From NCBI GenBank assembly GCA_039908525.1, contig JAMOAY010000003.1:1-64000 (forward strand): a DNA stretch of 64,000 bases, given 5' to 3'. A model generated the notes under the pieces. It was not told the DNA's origin. It searched no databases and was given only the letters and a program-made list of their open reading frames with translations. Source of the DNA: Magnetaquicoccus sp039908525 (GTDB taxonomy: Bacteria > Pseudomonadota > Magnetococcia > Magnetococcales > Magnetaquicoccaceae). The translations under genes and the position numbers were made by a program. Shown one piece after another: positions 35,876-44,432 of this stretch (its first letter is position 1; every line of letters starts with the position of its first letter).

Positions 35876-37273
35876 CTACGCCTCCTGCCACTCGGGCATG
35901 GCAATACCCTCCCGAGCCAACAGGGCGGTCAACTGTTCGGCCAGAAGATGGAGATGGTCGCGGCTGTTGGCCTCGATCCGGGCCACCAGGGCAGGCTGGG
36001 TGTTGGAGACCCGCAACAACCACCACCCCTGCTCCGTGCGGACCCGAACACCATCCACCGCCGAAAACTGGCTCCCCCGCTCTTCCTGCTCCTTCAGGAT
36101 GCGCGCCATCACCTGAAATTTACGGTCATCCGGGCAATCCAGACGCAACTCGGGGGTGGCAAAGATCTCCGGCAGCCCCTGCAAACGCTGCGACAGGGTC
36201 TGTGGTCCACTGGCAACCAGCTCGATGAGACGCATGGCGGCATACAGGGCATCATCGTAGCCCAGATAGCGATCGGCAAAGAAAAGATGGCCGCTCATCT
36301 CCCCGGCCAGCGGGGCGCCGGTTTCGCGCATTTTGGCCTTGACCAGGGAGTGGCCGGTCTTCCACATCAAGGGGGCGCCACCGGCCTCGGCCACCGCATC
36401 AAACAGCAATTGAGAACATTTGACATCCCCAATGATGGTGGCACCGGGCTGACGTTGGAGGATCTCCCGGGCAAACAGGATCAGCAGACGATCACCCCAC
36501 ACCACCCGCCCCGTCTCATCCAGGGCACCGATACGGTCCCCATCTCCGTCAAAGGCGATGCCCAATTCCGCATCGCTCTTCTGCATCCGCTGCCACAGAC
36601 TGACCAGATTGGCAGGGATGGTCGGGTCCGGGTGGTGGTTGGGAAAGGAACCGTCCACCTCGGCAAACAACACCTCCCCCGCAACACCGGGCAGGCGGGC
36701 CAGCAGTTCCGGCGCCACCACCCCCGTTGCGCCATTGCCACAATCCAGAATCACCTCCAGCGAGCGACCCGGCGAAAAATCGGCCAGGACACGCTGCAGA
36801 TAGCGTTCCAGGATTTTGACCTGCCGAATCTCCCCGCTCTCCGGCGCCGCCACCACGCCCGCCTCCAACCGCTGGCGAATGGCCTGGATCTCCGCCCCGT
36901 AGACCGATTGATTGTCGCGCACCATTTTCAAGCCATTGTATTCCGGCGGATTATGGCTGCCGGTCAGCATGATGGCGGCGTCGGCGGCAAAGTGGTGGTT
37001 GGCAAAATAGAGGGCGGGGGTGGGTACCAGACCACACTCCATGACCTGGGCGCCACCGCGCGCCAGACCGCTGGCCAGGGCCTCGGCCAGGGCGGGGGAG
37101 GAGTGACGACCGTCGCGACCGGTGACGATTCGCAGCGCATCGCCTTTGTTGCCGCAGGCGCGCACATGCTGGGCAAAGGCGGTGCCCAGGTCCGCCACCC
37201 GCTCGCCGCTCAACTCCCGATCGGCCAGGCCGCGAATATCATACTCACGAAAGATATGGGAAAAAGCGCTCAT
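35876..37273 (-). CDS. Phosphomannomutase/phosphoglucomutase
   Basis: A 465-residue alpha-D-phosphohexomutase of the AlgC/ManB type, interconverting hexose 1- and 6-phosphates. It has FREYDIRG, the phosphoserine loop MLTGSHNPPEYNG, metal loop AFDGDGDRIG, the sugar-binding GEMSGH and the phosphate-binding RVSNTQPALVARIEA. It feeds glucose-1-phosphate to galU and ugd, encoded upstream on the same strand. The four genes look like one nucleotide-sugar operon. Confidence 0.93.
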   Translation of the reverse strand: MSAFSHIFREYDIRGLADRELSGERVADLGTAFAQHVRACGNKGDALRIVTGRDGRHSSPALAEALASGLARGGAQVMECGLVPTPALYFANHHFAADAAIMLTGSHNPPEYNGLKMVRDNQSVYGAEIQAIRQRLEAGVVAAPESGEIRQVKILERYLQRVLADFSPGRSLEVILDCGNGATGVVAPELLARLPGVAGEVLFAEVDGSFPNHHPDPTIPANLVSLWQRMQKSDAELGIAFDGDGDRIGALDETGRVVWGDRLLILFAREILQRQPGATIIGDVKCSQLLFDAVAEAGGAPLMWKTGHSLVKAKMRETGAPLAGEMSGHLFFADRYLGYDDALYAAMRLIELVASGPQTLSQRLQGLPEIFATPELRLDCPDDRKFQVMARILKEQEERGSQFSAVDGVRVRTEQGWWLLRVSNTQPALVARIEANSRDHLHLLAEQLTALLAREGIAMPEWQEA

Positions 37274-37351
37274 GGCCGTCCTTTGTCGATGGGGTGCAGA
37301 GGATATGGAATGTGTGCAAACAGATCTTGATTACCGTCTTGATTTACAATA

Positions 37352-37400
37352 GGGGGCTTCGCCCCCGGCCCCACCAGGGGGATAATCCCCCTGGACCCGT
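37352..37400. repeat. GC-rich double-hairpin intergenic repeat, copy 2
   Basis: GGGGGC-ttc-GCCCCC (37352-37366) followed by CCAGGGGG-ataat-CCCCCTGG (37374-37394) and ACCCGT, matching the ends of copy 1 at 35787. It lies between ugd and the phosphomannomutase gene. Confidence 0.9.
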
Positions 37401-37425
37401 AACAATCCAAAAACCATCCCCAGAA

Positions 37426-38742
37426 TCACCGCCCCACACCCACATAGTGAAATCCGCGCTGACGCATACTCTCCGGATCGTAAATATTGCGCAGATCACA
37501 GAAAACATACAAACCATCCGCCCGAGGCCGCATGCCCGCCTGGATGCGGGCCAGATCCAGATTGCGAAACTGATTCCACTCCGCCAAAAGCACCACGGCA
37601 TCCGCCCCCTGGCAGGCGGTATAGGCATCGGTTTGATACACCAACTCCGGCAAATAACGCCGCGCAGCCGGCATCCCTTCCGGGTCGTAGGCCTGGACGC
37701 GGGCACCCAGGGCGAGCAGGGCCGGCAAAATGGTCAACGCGGGGGCATCCCGCATGTCGTCGGTGTTGGGCTTGAAGGTCAAGCCGAGCACGGCCAGCGT
37801 CGCACCCTGCAACGACGCGTTCATGGCCTGGATGATCTTTCGGGTCATACGCTGCTTTTGCGCTTCATTGGCCGCAATGACCGCCTCCACAATGGTCATC
37901 GGCTCACCGTGCTGGCTGGCGGTGCGGGTCAGGGCCAGGGTATCCTTGGGAAAACAGGAACCCCCATAACCGGGACCCGGATGCAAAAATTTGCCGCCTA
38001 TCCGGCGATCCAGCCCCATGCCCTTGGCCACCCCATGCACATCCGCACCCACCACCTCGCACAGGTTGGCGATTTGATTGATGAACATGATTTTGGTGGC
38101 CAGAAAGGCGTTGGCGGCGTATTTGGTCAGTTCGGCGGTGACAATGTTGGTAACCAGGATGGGGGTTTCGATCAGATACAGGGGGCGATACAGACTGCGC
38201 AACAGGCTCTCTGCCCGGCTGTCCTCCACGCCGATCACCACCCGATCGGGCCGCATGAAATCCTCGATGGCCGAACCCTCCCGCAGAAACTCCGGATTGG
38301 AGGCGATGGCAAAATCGGCCTCCGGGTTGGTCTGGCGGATGATCTCGGCCACCTGGGCACCGCTGCCCACCGGAACGGTCGACTTGGTGACCACCACGGT
38401 AAACTTTTTCAGGTGCAGCGCCACCTGATGCGCCGCTTCGTAGACATACTGCAGATCGGCCGTCCCATCTCCCCGCCGTTCGGGGGTGCCCACCGCGATG
38501 AACACCACCTCACTGTGGCGCACCGCCTCGGCCAGATCGGTGGTAAAATGCAGGCGTCCGGCGGCCCCGTTGCGCTCCACCAGCAGATTCAGGCCCGGTT
38601 CAAAAATGGGTATCTCACCCCGTTGCAGACGGGCGATTTTCTCCGCATCATGATCTACACACGTGACATCCACACCGAATTCGGAAAAACAGGCACCGGA
38701 AACCAGCCCGACATACCCGGCGCCAATGATCGTAATACGCAT
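37426..38742 (-). CDS. ugd: UDP-glucose 6-dehydrogenase
   Basis: NAD-dependent two-step oxidation of UDP-glucose to UDP-glucuronate. The 438-residue protein has an N-terminal Rossmann motif (IIGAGYVGLVSGACF), FIAVGTP, the catalytic-Cys loop GPGYGGSCFPKD and a C-terminal UDP-binding domain (GLTFKPNTDDMRDAP). The frame is open upstream to 38928, but the ATG at 38742 gives the standard start. Lies 22 bases downstream of galU, which makes its substrate. Product likely supplies exopolysaccharide or lipopolysaccharide. Confidence 0.93.
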   Translation of the reverse strand: MRITIIGAGYVGLVSGACFSEFGVDVTCVDHDAEKIARLQRGEIPIFEPGLNLLVERNGAAGRLHFTTDLAEAVRHSEVVFIAVGTPERRGDGTADLQYVYEAAHQVALHLKKFTVVVTKSTVPVGSGAQVAEIIRQTNPEADFAIASNPEFLREGSAIEDFMRPDRVVIGVEDSRAESLLRSLYRPLYLIETPILVTNIVTAELTKYAANAFLATKIMFINQIANLCEVVGADVHGVAKGMGLDRRIGGKFLHPGPGYGGSCFPKDTLALTRTASQHGEPMTIVEAVIAANEAQKQRMTRKIIQAMNASLQGATLAVLGLTFKPNTDDMRDAPALTILPALLALGARVQAYDPEGMPAARRYLPELVYQTDAYTACQGADAVVLLAEWNQFRNLDLARIQAGMRPRADGLYVFCDLRNIYDPESMRQRGFHYVGVGR

Positions 38743-38764
38743 ATCAACCCGCTGTTTATATGTT

Positions 38765-39673
38765 TTATGGAGAGCGGACCGTTCCCGACCAGAGGGACAA
38801 TTGCTCGGTGACAAAGGGCAACAAACGGCGCCGCATCTCCTCCTGCTCCAGCGCCAGGGCCAGGTTGGCCATCTGAAAGCCCACCTTGTCCCCACAGTCG
38901 AAACGGGTACCCTGAAACCGGAAGCCATACAGGGGTCGCTGTTGCATCAGCAGCGCCATCGCATCGGTCAACTGGACCTCCCCGCCCGCACCGGTCTTTT
39001 TCTGACCCAACAGGTCGAAAATCTCCGGCGTCAGGATATAACGGCCAATAATGGCCAGACGGGAGGGAGCATGCTCCGGCACCGGCTTTTCCACCAAGCC
39101 CCGGGCACGGACCAGGCGGTCTGCCGTCGGCTCTTCCAGAGGATCCAGGATACCATACTTGTGGGTCTCCTGCTGGGCCACCGTCATGATGGCCACCATA
39201 GGATTCTGCAACTGTTCAAATCGATCGCACATCTGCTCCATGACGGGCGGGGCATCCAGGCCGGGCCAGACCAGATCATCCGGCAGGATGACCGCAAAGG
39301 GCACATCCCCCACCAGATGGCGGGCACACCAGACCGCGTGTCCCAACCCCAGGGGCTCGTTCTGGCGGGTAAACAGAAGACAGCCGGCGGTGGGCACCAG
39401 GGCGCGGATCTGCTGCAGCGGTCCTTCCCGATTGCGTTCACGCAGGGCCCCCTCCAATTCGGGCACATAATCGAAATGGTCGGCCAACATCTCCTTGCCG
39501 CGACCCGTGACGAAGATGATCCGTTCAATGCCGGCCCTGCGCGCCTCTTCGACGGCATACTGGACCAGCGGTTTATCGACGACGGTCAACATCTCTTTGG
39601 GCATGGCCTTGGTGGCCGGCAAAAAGCGGGTGCCCAAGCCAGCAACCGGTATGACAGCAGTGCGAGGTCTCAT
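38765..39673 (-). CDS. galU: UTP-glucose-1-phosphate uridylyltransferase
   Basis: Makes UDP-glucose from UTP and glucose-1-phosphate. The 302-residue protein has the nucleotide-binding signature VAGLGTRFLPATKAMPKEM, PLGLGHAV, ILPDDLV with the metal Asp, LVEKPVPE and FDCGDKVG. The ATG at 39673 fits the family start; the frame is open to 39712. First gene of a run galU-ugd-phosphohexomutase-pyrD. Confidence 0.94.
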   Translation of the reverse strand: MRPRTAVIPVAGLGTRFLPATKAMPKEMLTVVDKPLVQYAVEEARRAGIERIIFVTGRGKEMLADHFDYVPELEGALRERNREGPLQQIRALVPTAGCLLFTRQNEPLGLGHAVWCARHLVGDVPFAVILPDDLVWPGLDAPPVMEQMCDRFEQLQNPMVAIMTVAQQETHKYGILDPLEEPTADRLVRARGLVEKPVPEHAPSRLAIIGRYILTPEIFDLLGQKKTGAGGEVQLTDAMALLMQQRPLYGFRFQGTRFDCGDKVGFQMANLALALEQEEMRRRLLPFVTEQLSLWSGTVRSP

Positions 39674-39744
39674 CCGTGATTCTTGTTCCGCATGAAGGGT
39701 TGCCCCCGACATCCCTGTGTGTGTGGGAAGCAGGATTGCCGGGA

Positions 39745-40137
39745 TTAATTGTTCTTGGCGCCCTGATTCACCCAGTTGCGCAGGACTTGAATTTCGCAGG
39801 GGGTCAGACGCTTGCGGTTGTGGGGCATGCGAATGCCGGCGCGGCCTTCCACCAGGACGTTCAGGTTGCTGACCATGGCATTGCCCGGCACGATGACCGG
39901 TCCGAAGCGGGTGCCTTTCATGAGATTTTCATAGTTCTCCATGTTGAGCCCACTGTAGGCAACCCCGGGACCGTCTCCCCGATGACACTCCAGACAACGC
40001 ACTTGCAGAATGGGCTGGACATCGCCTTTGAAACTCAGCAGGGCACTCTCTTCCGCCATGACATCCGTGACCAGCGCCAGGCAGCAGGCCAGCAAGATCC
40101 CGACCAAACCGGCTTTTTTGCGTGAATACTCAGACAT
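39745..40137 (-). CDS. Small exported c-type cytochrome
   Basis: A 130-residue protein with a signal peptide (about 1-28, cleavage near VMA) and one haem c motif CLECH at about residue 48-52. The C-terminal RLTPCEIQVLRNWVNQGAK matches the end of cytochrome c domains seen in planctomycete-type and other small cytochromes. Its maturation would need the ccm genes present here. Role unknown; an electron carrier to the cox oxidase is possible. Confidence 0.8.
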   Translation of the reverse strand: MSEYSRKKAGLVGILLACCLALVTDVMAEESALLSFKGDVQPILQVRCLECHRGDGPGVAYSGLNMENYENLMKGTRFGPVIVPGNAMVSNLNVLVEGRAGIRMPHNRKRLTPCEIQVLRNWVNQGAKNN

Positions 40138-40225
40138 CTGTCTCTCCTTCGGTTCTCTCTGTGCCCCGGTGCGTGAGGCCGTTGTCGATGTGCTGCGTGA
40201 ACTGCCGGATACCGATTACCGTTCA

Positions 40226-42505
40226 TTATAACGGCTTTTCTTCCTGAAGAAAACGGACAAAAGCATCGGCGGGCAACGGCCGGCTGTAGAAAAATCCCTG
40301 GATTTCGTCAACCTGACTCTGTTCGAGAAAATCCCATTGTTCCCGGGTTTCCACCCCCTCGGCCACCGTCAACAGACGCAGGCTGCGGCCCATGGCAATG
40401 ATGGTTTGCACGATGGCCACATCGTTGGCATTGTTCGGCAAATCACGCACAAAAGACTGGTCGATCTTGATGGTCTGGATGGGAAACCGTTTGAGATAAC
40501 TGAGAGAGGAGTAGCCGGTGCCAAAATCGTCCATGGTGATGGAAAGACCCAACGCACGCAGTTGGGCCAACGCCTGAATGGCCACCTCCACATTGTCCAC
40601 CATCATGCTCTCGGTGATCTCCAGATCCAGGCACTCGGGGGACAAGCCCGTCTCCTGCAACACGTTGGCAATCATGGCACAGAGGCCTGGCTGACGGAAT
40701 TGCCGGGCGGAGAGGTTGACCGCCACCCGCAACGGGCCATGGCCAGCCTCCAGCCAAAGCCGGGTTTGCCGGCAAGCCGTCGTCAGGATCCACTCACCCA
40801 AAGGGATGATCAGGCCACTCTCCTCGGCAACAGGGATGAACTCCCCCGGAGAGATCATCCCGGACTGGGGGTGATTCCAGCGCACCAACGCCTCCATGGC
40901 GACAATCCGCCGACTCTTCACCGCCACTTTGGGCTGGTAGTAGAGAATGAACTCCTCGTTCTCCAGGGCAGAACGCAGATTTTTCTCCAGCAACAAGCGC
41001 CGGTCCACCTGCTCGCCCATGTCCGATTTGTAGAACTGGTAGGTGTCGTGCCCGGAGGCCTGGGCCCGATTCAGAGCAATCTCCGCATTCTTGATCAGGG
41101 CCAGCGGCTGCTCCCCATCGTCGGGGTGCAGGGTGATACCGATGCTGACGGTGATACACAGTTCGGTCTGTTCCATGACAAACGGACGGGTCAGAGACCT
41201 GACCAGTTTGTTGACCACCGCCAGGGCGTCGGCCGGCTGTTTGATCTCCCGCAAAATAAAGGCAAAGACATCACCCCCCATGCGGGCCAACGTATCCCCT
41301 TCGCGGATGAACTCCCCCAATCGACTGGCGACCTCCTGCAGCAACTGATCGCCGCATCGATAACCGAATTGATTGTTGATATTCTGAAAACGGTCGATAT
41401 TGGCAAACAATACCAGAATTTTGCTGTTGTTGCGGTTGGCATGGCCAATGGCCTGGGCGAGCCGGTCGAGAAACAACTCCCGATTGGGCAGACCGGTCAG
41501 GGTGTCGTGCTGACCGGCATAAAACAATGCCTGATCCCTGGCCTGCAGCGGGGTCAAATCGTGGGCAACGCTGATGTAGCGGCTGGCCTGCCCGTTTTGA
41601 TCCCGAATGGCGGTGATGGTAATGAATTGCGGATAGGCCTCGCCATTTTTTCTCCGGTTCCACATCTCCCCTTTCCAGTGACCATGTTCGGCGATGCTCT
41701 GCCACATCGTCTCGTAAAAGCCTCTATCCTGTCGGTTGGAGCGCAAAATACGGGGAGTCTGGCCAACGGCCTCTGCAGAGGAAAAACCGGTGATGGTGCT
41801 GAAAGCGGGATTGACAGCCAGAATGGTACCTCTCTGATCGGTGATCATCACCCCTTCCACCGCATGCTCCAAGACCATCTGCGTGACGTTCAACTGCTGC
41901 TCCGCCGCACTCAGGGCCCCGGCAAAGACGCTGGTCGCCATTTTGAGACGCTCTTCGGTCTCCCGTTTCTGGTAGGATAAACGTTGAATGGTGAGCAGGT
42001 CGCGAAACCCCCGCAAGGCGACGGTGACGGCGCTGATCAGTTTTTGACTGGTGAGATCGGTTTTTTCCCGATAGTCGTTGATATCATACTCGGCGATCAC
42101 CTTGACCTCGGGAGCCTGACCGGCCTGGCCCGTACGCAGGATGATGCGCACCCGATGGTTCTGCAACTTTTCCCGGATCTCCCGCACCAACTGCAAACCG
42201 GCATGGTCGCTCTCCATCACCACATCCAGAAGCAGGACGGCGGTCTCCGGGTGTTCGGCCATCAGCGCATAGGCCTCGGCGCCCGAGTAGGCGTGCAGAA
42301 GAGAGAGAGCGCGTTGTTCAAAACGGAGATCCCGCAGCACCAGGCGGGTCAGACGGTGGACATCTTCATCGTCATCGACCACCATGACAACCCAGTTTTC
42401 CTGCTCTGCAGGAGGAAGCAGAGGGGGGAACTCCTCCCGCACGGCGATGGGCAGGGTCGGGGGCGCCATGCGGGACTCTTCCGGTGTGTCCGCCATAGGT
42501 GTCAT
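40226..42505 (-). CDS. REC-PAS-GGDEF(degenerate)-EAL c-di-GMP phosphodiesterase
   Basis: A 759-residue soluble regulator. Residues about 38-165 are a receiver (VVDDDEDVHR, LLLDVVMES), then a long helix, a PAS domain (about 210-325), a GGDEF domain (about 335-495) whose signature is RMGGDVF instead of GGDEF, and an EAL domain (about 505-755) with intact MEALVRW, NLSARQF, LEITES, DDFGTGYSSLSYLK, KIDQSFV and EGVET. So it should cleave c-di-GMP; the cyclase half is probably inactive or a GTP sensor. The Asp-containing receiver implies control by phosphorylation. The second ATG at 42496 is an equal start choice. Confidence 0.9.
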   Translation of the reverse strand: MTPMADTPEESRMAPPTLPIAVREEFPPLLPPAEQENWVVMVVDDDEDVHRLTRLVLRDLRFEQRALSLLHAYSGAEAYALMAEHPETAVLLLDVVMESDHAGLQLVREIREKLQNHRVRIILRTGQAGQAPEVKVIAEYDINDYREKTDLTSQKLISAVTVALRGFRDLLTIQRLSYQKRETEERLKMATSVFAGALSAAEQQLNVTQMVLEHAVEGVMITDQRGTILAVNPAFSTITGFSSAEAVGQTPRILRSNRQDRGFYETMWQSIAEHGHWKGEMWNRRKNGEAYPQFITITAIRDQNGQASRYISVAHDLTPLQARDQALFYAGQHDTLTGLPNRELFLDRLAQAIGHANRNNSKILVLFANIDRFQNINNQFGYRCGDQLLQEVASRLGEFIREGDTLARMGGDVFAFILREIKQPADALAVVNKLVRSLTRPFVMEQTELCITVSIGITLHPDDGEQPLALIKNAEIALNRAQASGHDTYQFYKSDMGEQVDRRLLLEKNLRSALENEEFILYYQPKVAVKSRRIVAMEALVRWNHPQSGMISPGEFIPVAEESGLIIPLGEWILTTACRQTRLWLEAGHGPLRVAVNLSARQFRQPGLCAMIANVLQETGLSPECLDLEITESMMVDNVEVAIQALAQLRALGLSITMDDFGTGYSSLSYLKRFPIQTIKIDQSFVRDLPNNANDVAIVQTIIAMGRSLRLLTVAEGVETREQWDFLEQSQVDEIQGFFYSRPLPADAFVRFLQEEKPL

Positions 42506-42731
42506 TCCTTGGACTCTCTTGGGTCATACCAACCAAACAGCGCTGCGGCGATCCGGCACCCTGCTTCCCTCCCGAAGAGATGCCACGACGCCACACAGCC
42601 TCGCGATTGTGCCACGCTTCGGCAAAAAAAGCCAGCGTCTCTTGAAGAGTGTAGCCGCAAGCCGGCTTTACCCACGGCAGGGCTTGAGATATCCTGGAGG
42701 CTGTGTTGTTCGTTGAGGACGGGAGGCTGCG

Positions 42732-43184
42732 ATGAATCACATCCCGGAAAGGCACGGGATCCGGTTGGCCGGTGTGCTTTCTTTATGCTGGATCATATCG
42801 GGTTGCGGCAGTCTGTCCCCATCCGGCGTGGACATGGACATGCTGAGCGGCGGGCTGCTGGACAGTCTGATCGGGTCTGCCAAAAACGGGGGGGCGGGCA
42901 CCCCGGCGGCGGGTGGCGTGGTGGGTCATGAAACGGACAACAGCATGGACAAGACCGATCGGCTCCATCTCGGTCAGGCCTTCGAGCGGGCCCCGGACAA
43001 TCAACCGGTGACGTGGGTCAACGCAGACTCCGGCAACCGGTATACGGTCACCCTCCGCTCCACCGGCCACAATGCCGCCGGTCAACCGTGTCGGCAAGCG
43101 GAGATTGAGTCCATCATCCAGGAGCAGCCGTCTGCGGTGATCCAAATGGCCTGCCGTCGCCCGGACGGGCTGTGGGCCTTTTGA
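42732..43184 (+). CDS. 17-kDa surface-antigen-family lipoprotein
   Basis: A 150-residue lipoprotein with lipobox IISGC (Cys about 25). The C-terminal half (PVTWVNADSGNRYTVT, and ACRRPDGLWAF) matches the C-terminal domain of rickettsial 17-kDa-type outer-membrane antigens. The middle is Gly/Ala-rich, a reduced glycine zipper. It is alone between the phosphodiesterase and ctaB genes, which point away or converge. The 226 bases before it hold its promoter region; no box stood out. Confidence 0.7.
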   Translation: MNHIPERHGIRLAGVLSLCWIISGCGSLSPSGVDMDMLSGGLLDSLIGSAKNGGAGTPAAGGVVGHETDNSMDKTDRLHLGQAFERAPDNQPVTWVNADSGNRYTVTLRSTGHNAAGQPCRQAEIESIIQEQPSAVIQMACRRPDGLWAF

Positions 43185-43205
43185 ACAGGGGCCGCAGCGG
43201 GTTGT

Positions 43206-44072
43206 TCACCACCCGCTGCGGCTTCCCGTATCGATGATGATGGCTGCAAACAGGATGCCCAGGTAGCGCATGGAACCGATAAAATTTTGCCAGCCCCGCT
43301 CCCGGGTTGGCTGGAGGATCAAGCGCCCGTTGTCGACCAGGAAGAGCCCGCCCGCCAACAGGGCGCCCACCAGGTAGGCTGCCCCCAACTGGCCGGAGAT
43401 CCAGGGCAACAAAGAGGCGATCACCAACAACAGGGTGTTGCAGAAAATATAACGGGCCGTCATCGGCGCCCCCAGCAGGACGGGCAGCATGGGCACCCCC
43501 ACCTTCTGGTACTCCTCCTTCAGATGGATGGCCAGGCTCCAGAAATGGGAGGGGGTCCAGAAAAAAAGCACCAGGGCGAGCAACAACGGCAACAGACACA
43601 GCTCCGGCTTGACCGATGCCGCCCCGGCCAGCACCGCAAAACTGCCCGCCAACCCCCCCAGAACGATGTTCAGCCAGGAACGGCGTTTGAGCCAGACGGT
43701 ATAGACGATGCCGTAGAAAAAGGCGCCAAAAAAGAGGTGCAGGGCCACCATGGGATTGAAAATCCACACGGAAAGAGAGATGCCTGCCAGCAGAAGGCCC
43801 CCGGCCAGCCATAGAACGCGCGCCGGGTTGTCCAGGACTCCCCGCGCCAACGGACGCTGTGCGGTGCGCGTCATGCGCCGGTCGATGTCCCGGTCATACC
43901 AGTGGTTGAAAACCGCCGAACTGGAAGCCCCCAGCAGCATGACCACGATCAGCAGCAGCATATGCAACAGACTGACCCGTTCGGCCATGGCGATGTAGGA
44001 GACCACCGCCGTCAGGGCGATCATGCCCCCTATCCGCAGCTTCAAGAGTTCCACATAGTCCGCAAAAGGCAT
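43206..44072 (-). CDS. ctaB: Protohaem IX farnesyltransferase (haem O synthase)
   Basis: Adds farnesyl to haem b to give haem O, precursor of haem A for the oxidase. The 288-residue UbiA-family membrane protein has the prenyl-diphosphate motif NHWYDRDIDRRM and the second Asp-rich-equivalent segment YTVWLKRRS, with about eight to nine helices. The ATG at 44072 is preferred over 44135 for length. Last gene of the cox operon; haem A synthase (ctaA) is not in the window. Confidence 0.93.
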   Translation of the reverse strand: MPFADYVELLKLRIGGMIALTAVVSYIAMAERVSLLHMLLLIVVMLLGASSSAVFNHWYDRDIDRRMTRTAQRPLARGVLDNPARVLWLAGGLLLAGISLSVWIFNPMVALHLFFGAFFYGIVYTVWLKRRSWLNIVLGGLAGSFAVLAGAASVKPELCLLPLLLALVLFFWTPSHFWSLAIHLKEEYQKVGVPMLPVLLGAPMTARYIFCNTLLLVIASLLPWISGQLGAAYLVGALLAGGLFLVDNGRLILQPTRERGWQNFIGSMRYLGILFAAIIIDTGSRSGW

Positions 44073-44156
44073 CGTGTTTCTACGGTCTGTCCAAAAGGTG
44101 ATGCGGTTAGTCTCGTCTGCAAGGAGGGTCTGCACCCGCCACAGAGCGCAAGGCCA

Positions 44157-44351
44157 CTATTTTTTCTCGGTACGCTCGGCAGACGACTGCTGTTTCTGCG
44201 CCTTCTGCTCGGCGCGCACCGCCGGATCATACTGCCTGGTAAAGTTGAAAGTCAGCGCACAGACAAGAAGCAATGCCAACACAAACAACATCACACCCAT
44301 GCGATTCATCCGTTTGCGCAATTCGGGAACAACAGGCGCCTGCTCCATCAA
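44157..44351 (-). CDS. Small single-pass membrane protein in the cox operon
   Basis: A 64-residue protein: basic N-terminus (PELRKRMNRM), one helix (about residues 18-37) and a charged Gln/Lys-rich C-tail. It sits between coxA and ctaB, where many proteobacteria have small CoxF-like proteins or the copper chaperone ctaG. It is too short to be CtaG and has no cysteine. Probably an oxidase assembly factor or accessory subunit; inference from position only. Confidence 0.6.
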   Translation of the reverse strand: MMEQAPVVPELRKRMNRMGVMLFVLALLLVCALTFNFTRQYDPAVRAEQKAQKQQSSAERTEKK

Positions 44352-44380
44352 ACAACCCCATCGGCAGATGTACAGCCAAA

Positions 44381-44405
44381 GTCCGGGGGGAGCACCCCCC
44401 CGGAC
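44381..44405. repeat. GC-rich hairpin between coxA and orf64, repeat family copy 3
   Basis: Perfect 10-bp stem GTCCGGGGGG / CCCCCCGGAC (44381-44390, 44396-44405), 5-base loop, followed by CCGTAACC, the same tail as in the 37352 copy. It may modulate the coxA to orf64/ctaB expression ratio. No T-tract on the minus strand side. Confidence 0.75.
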
Positions 44406-44432
44406 CCGTAACCGTTAAAAACTCCGATCACA

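Noticed and set aside
37294..38811. A 505-codon plus-strand frame over ugd
   Set aside because: Shadow of UDP-glucose dehydrogenase, with no family motifs of its own.
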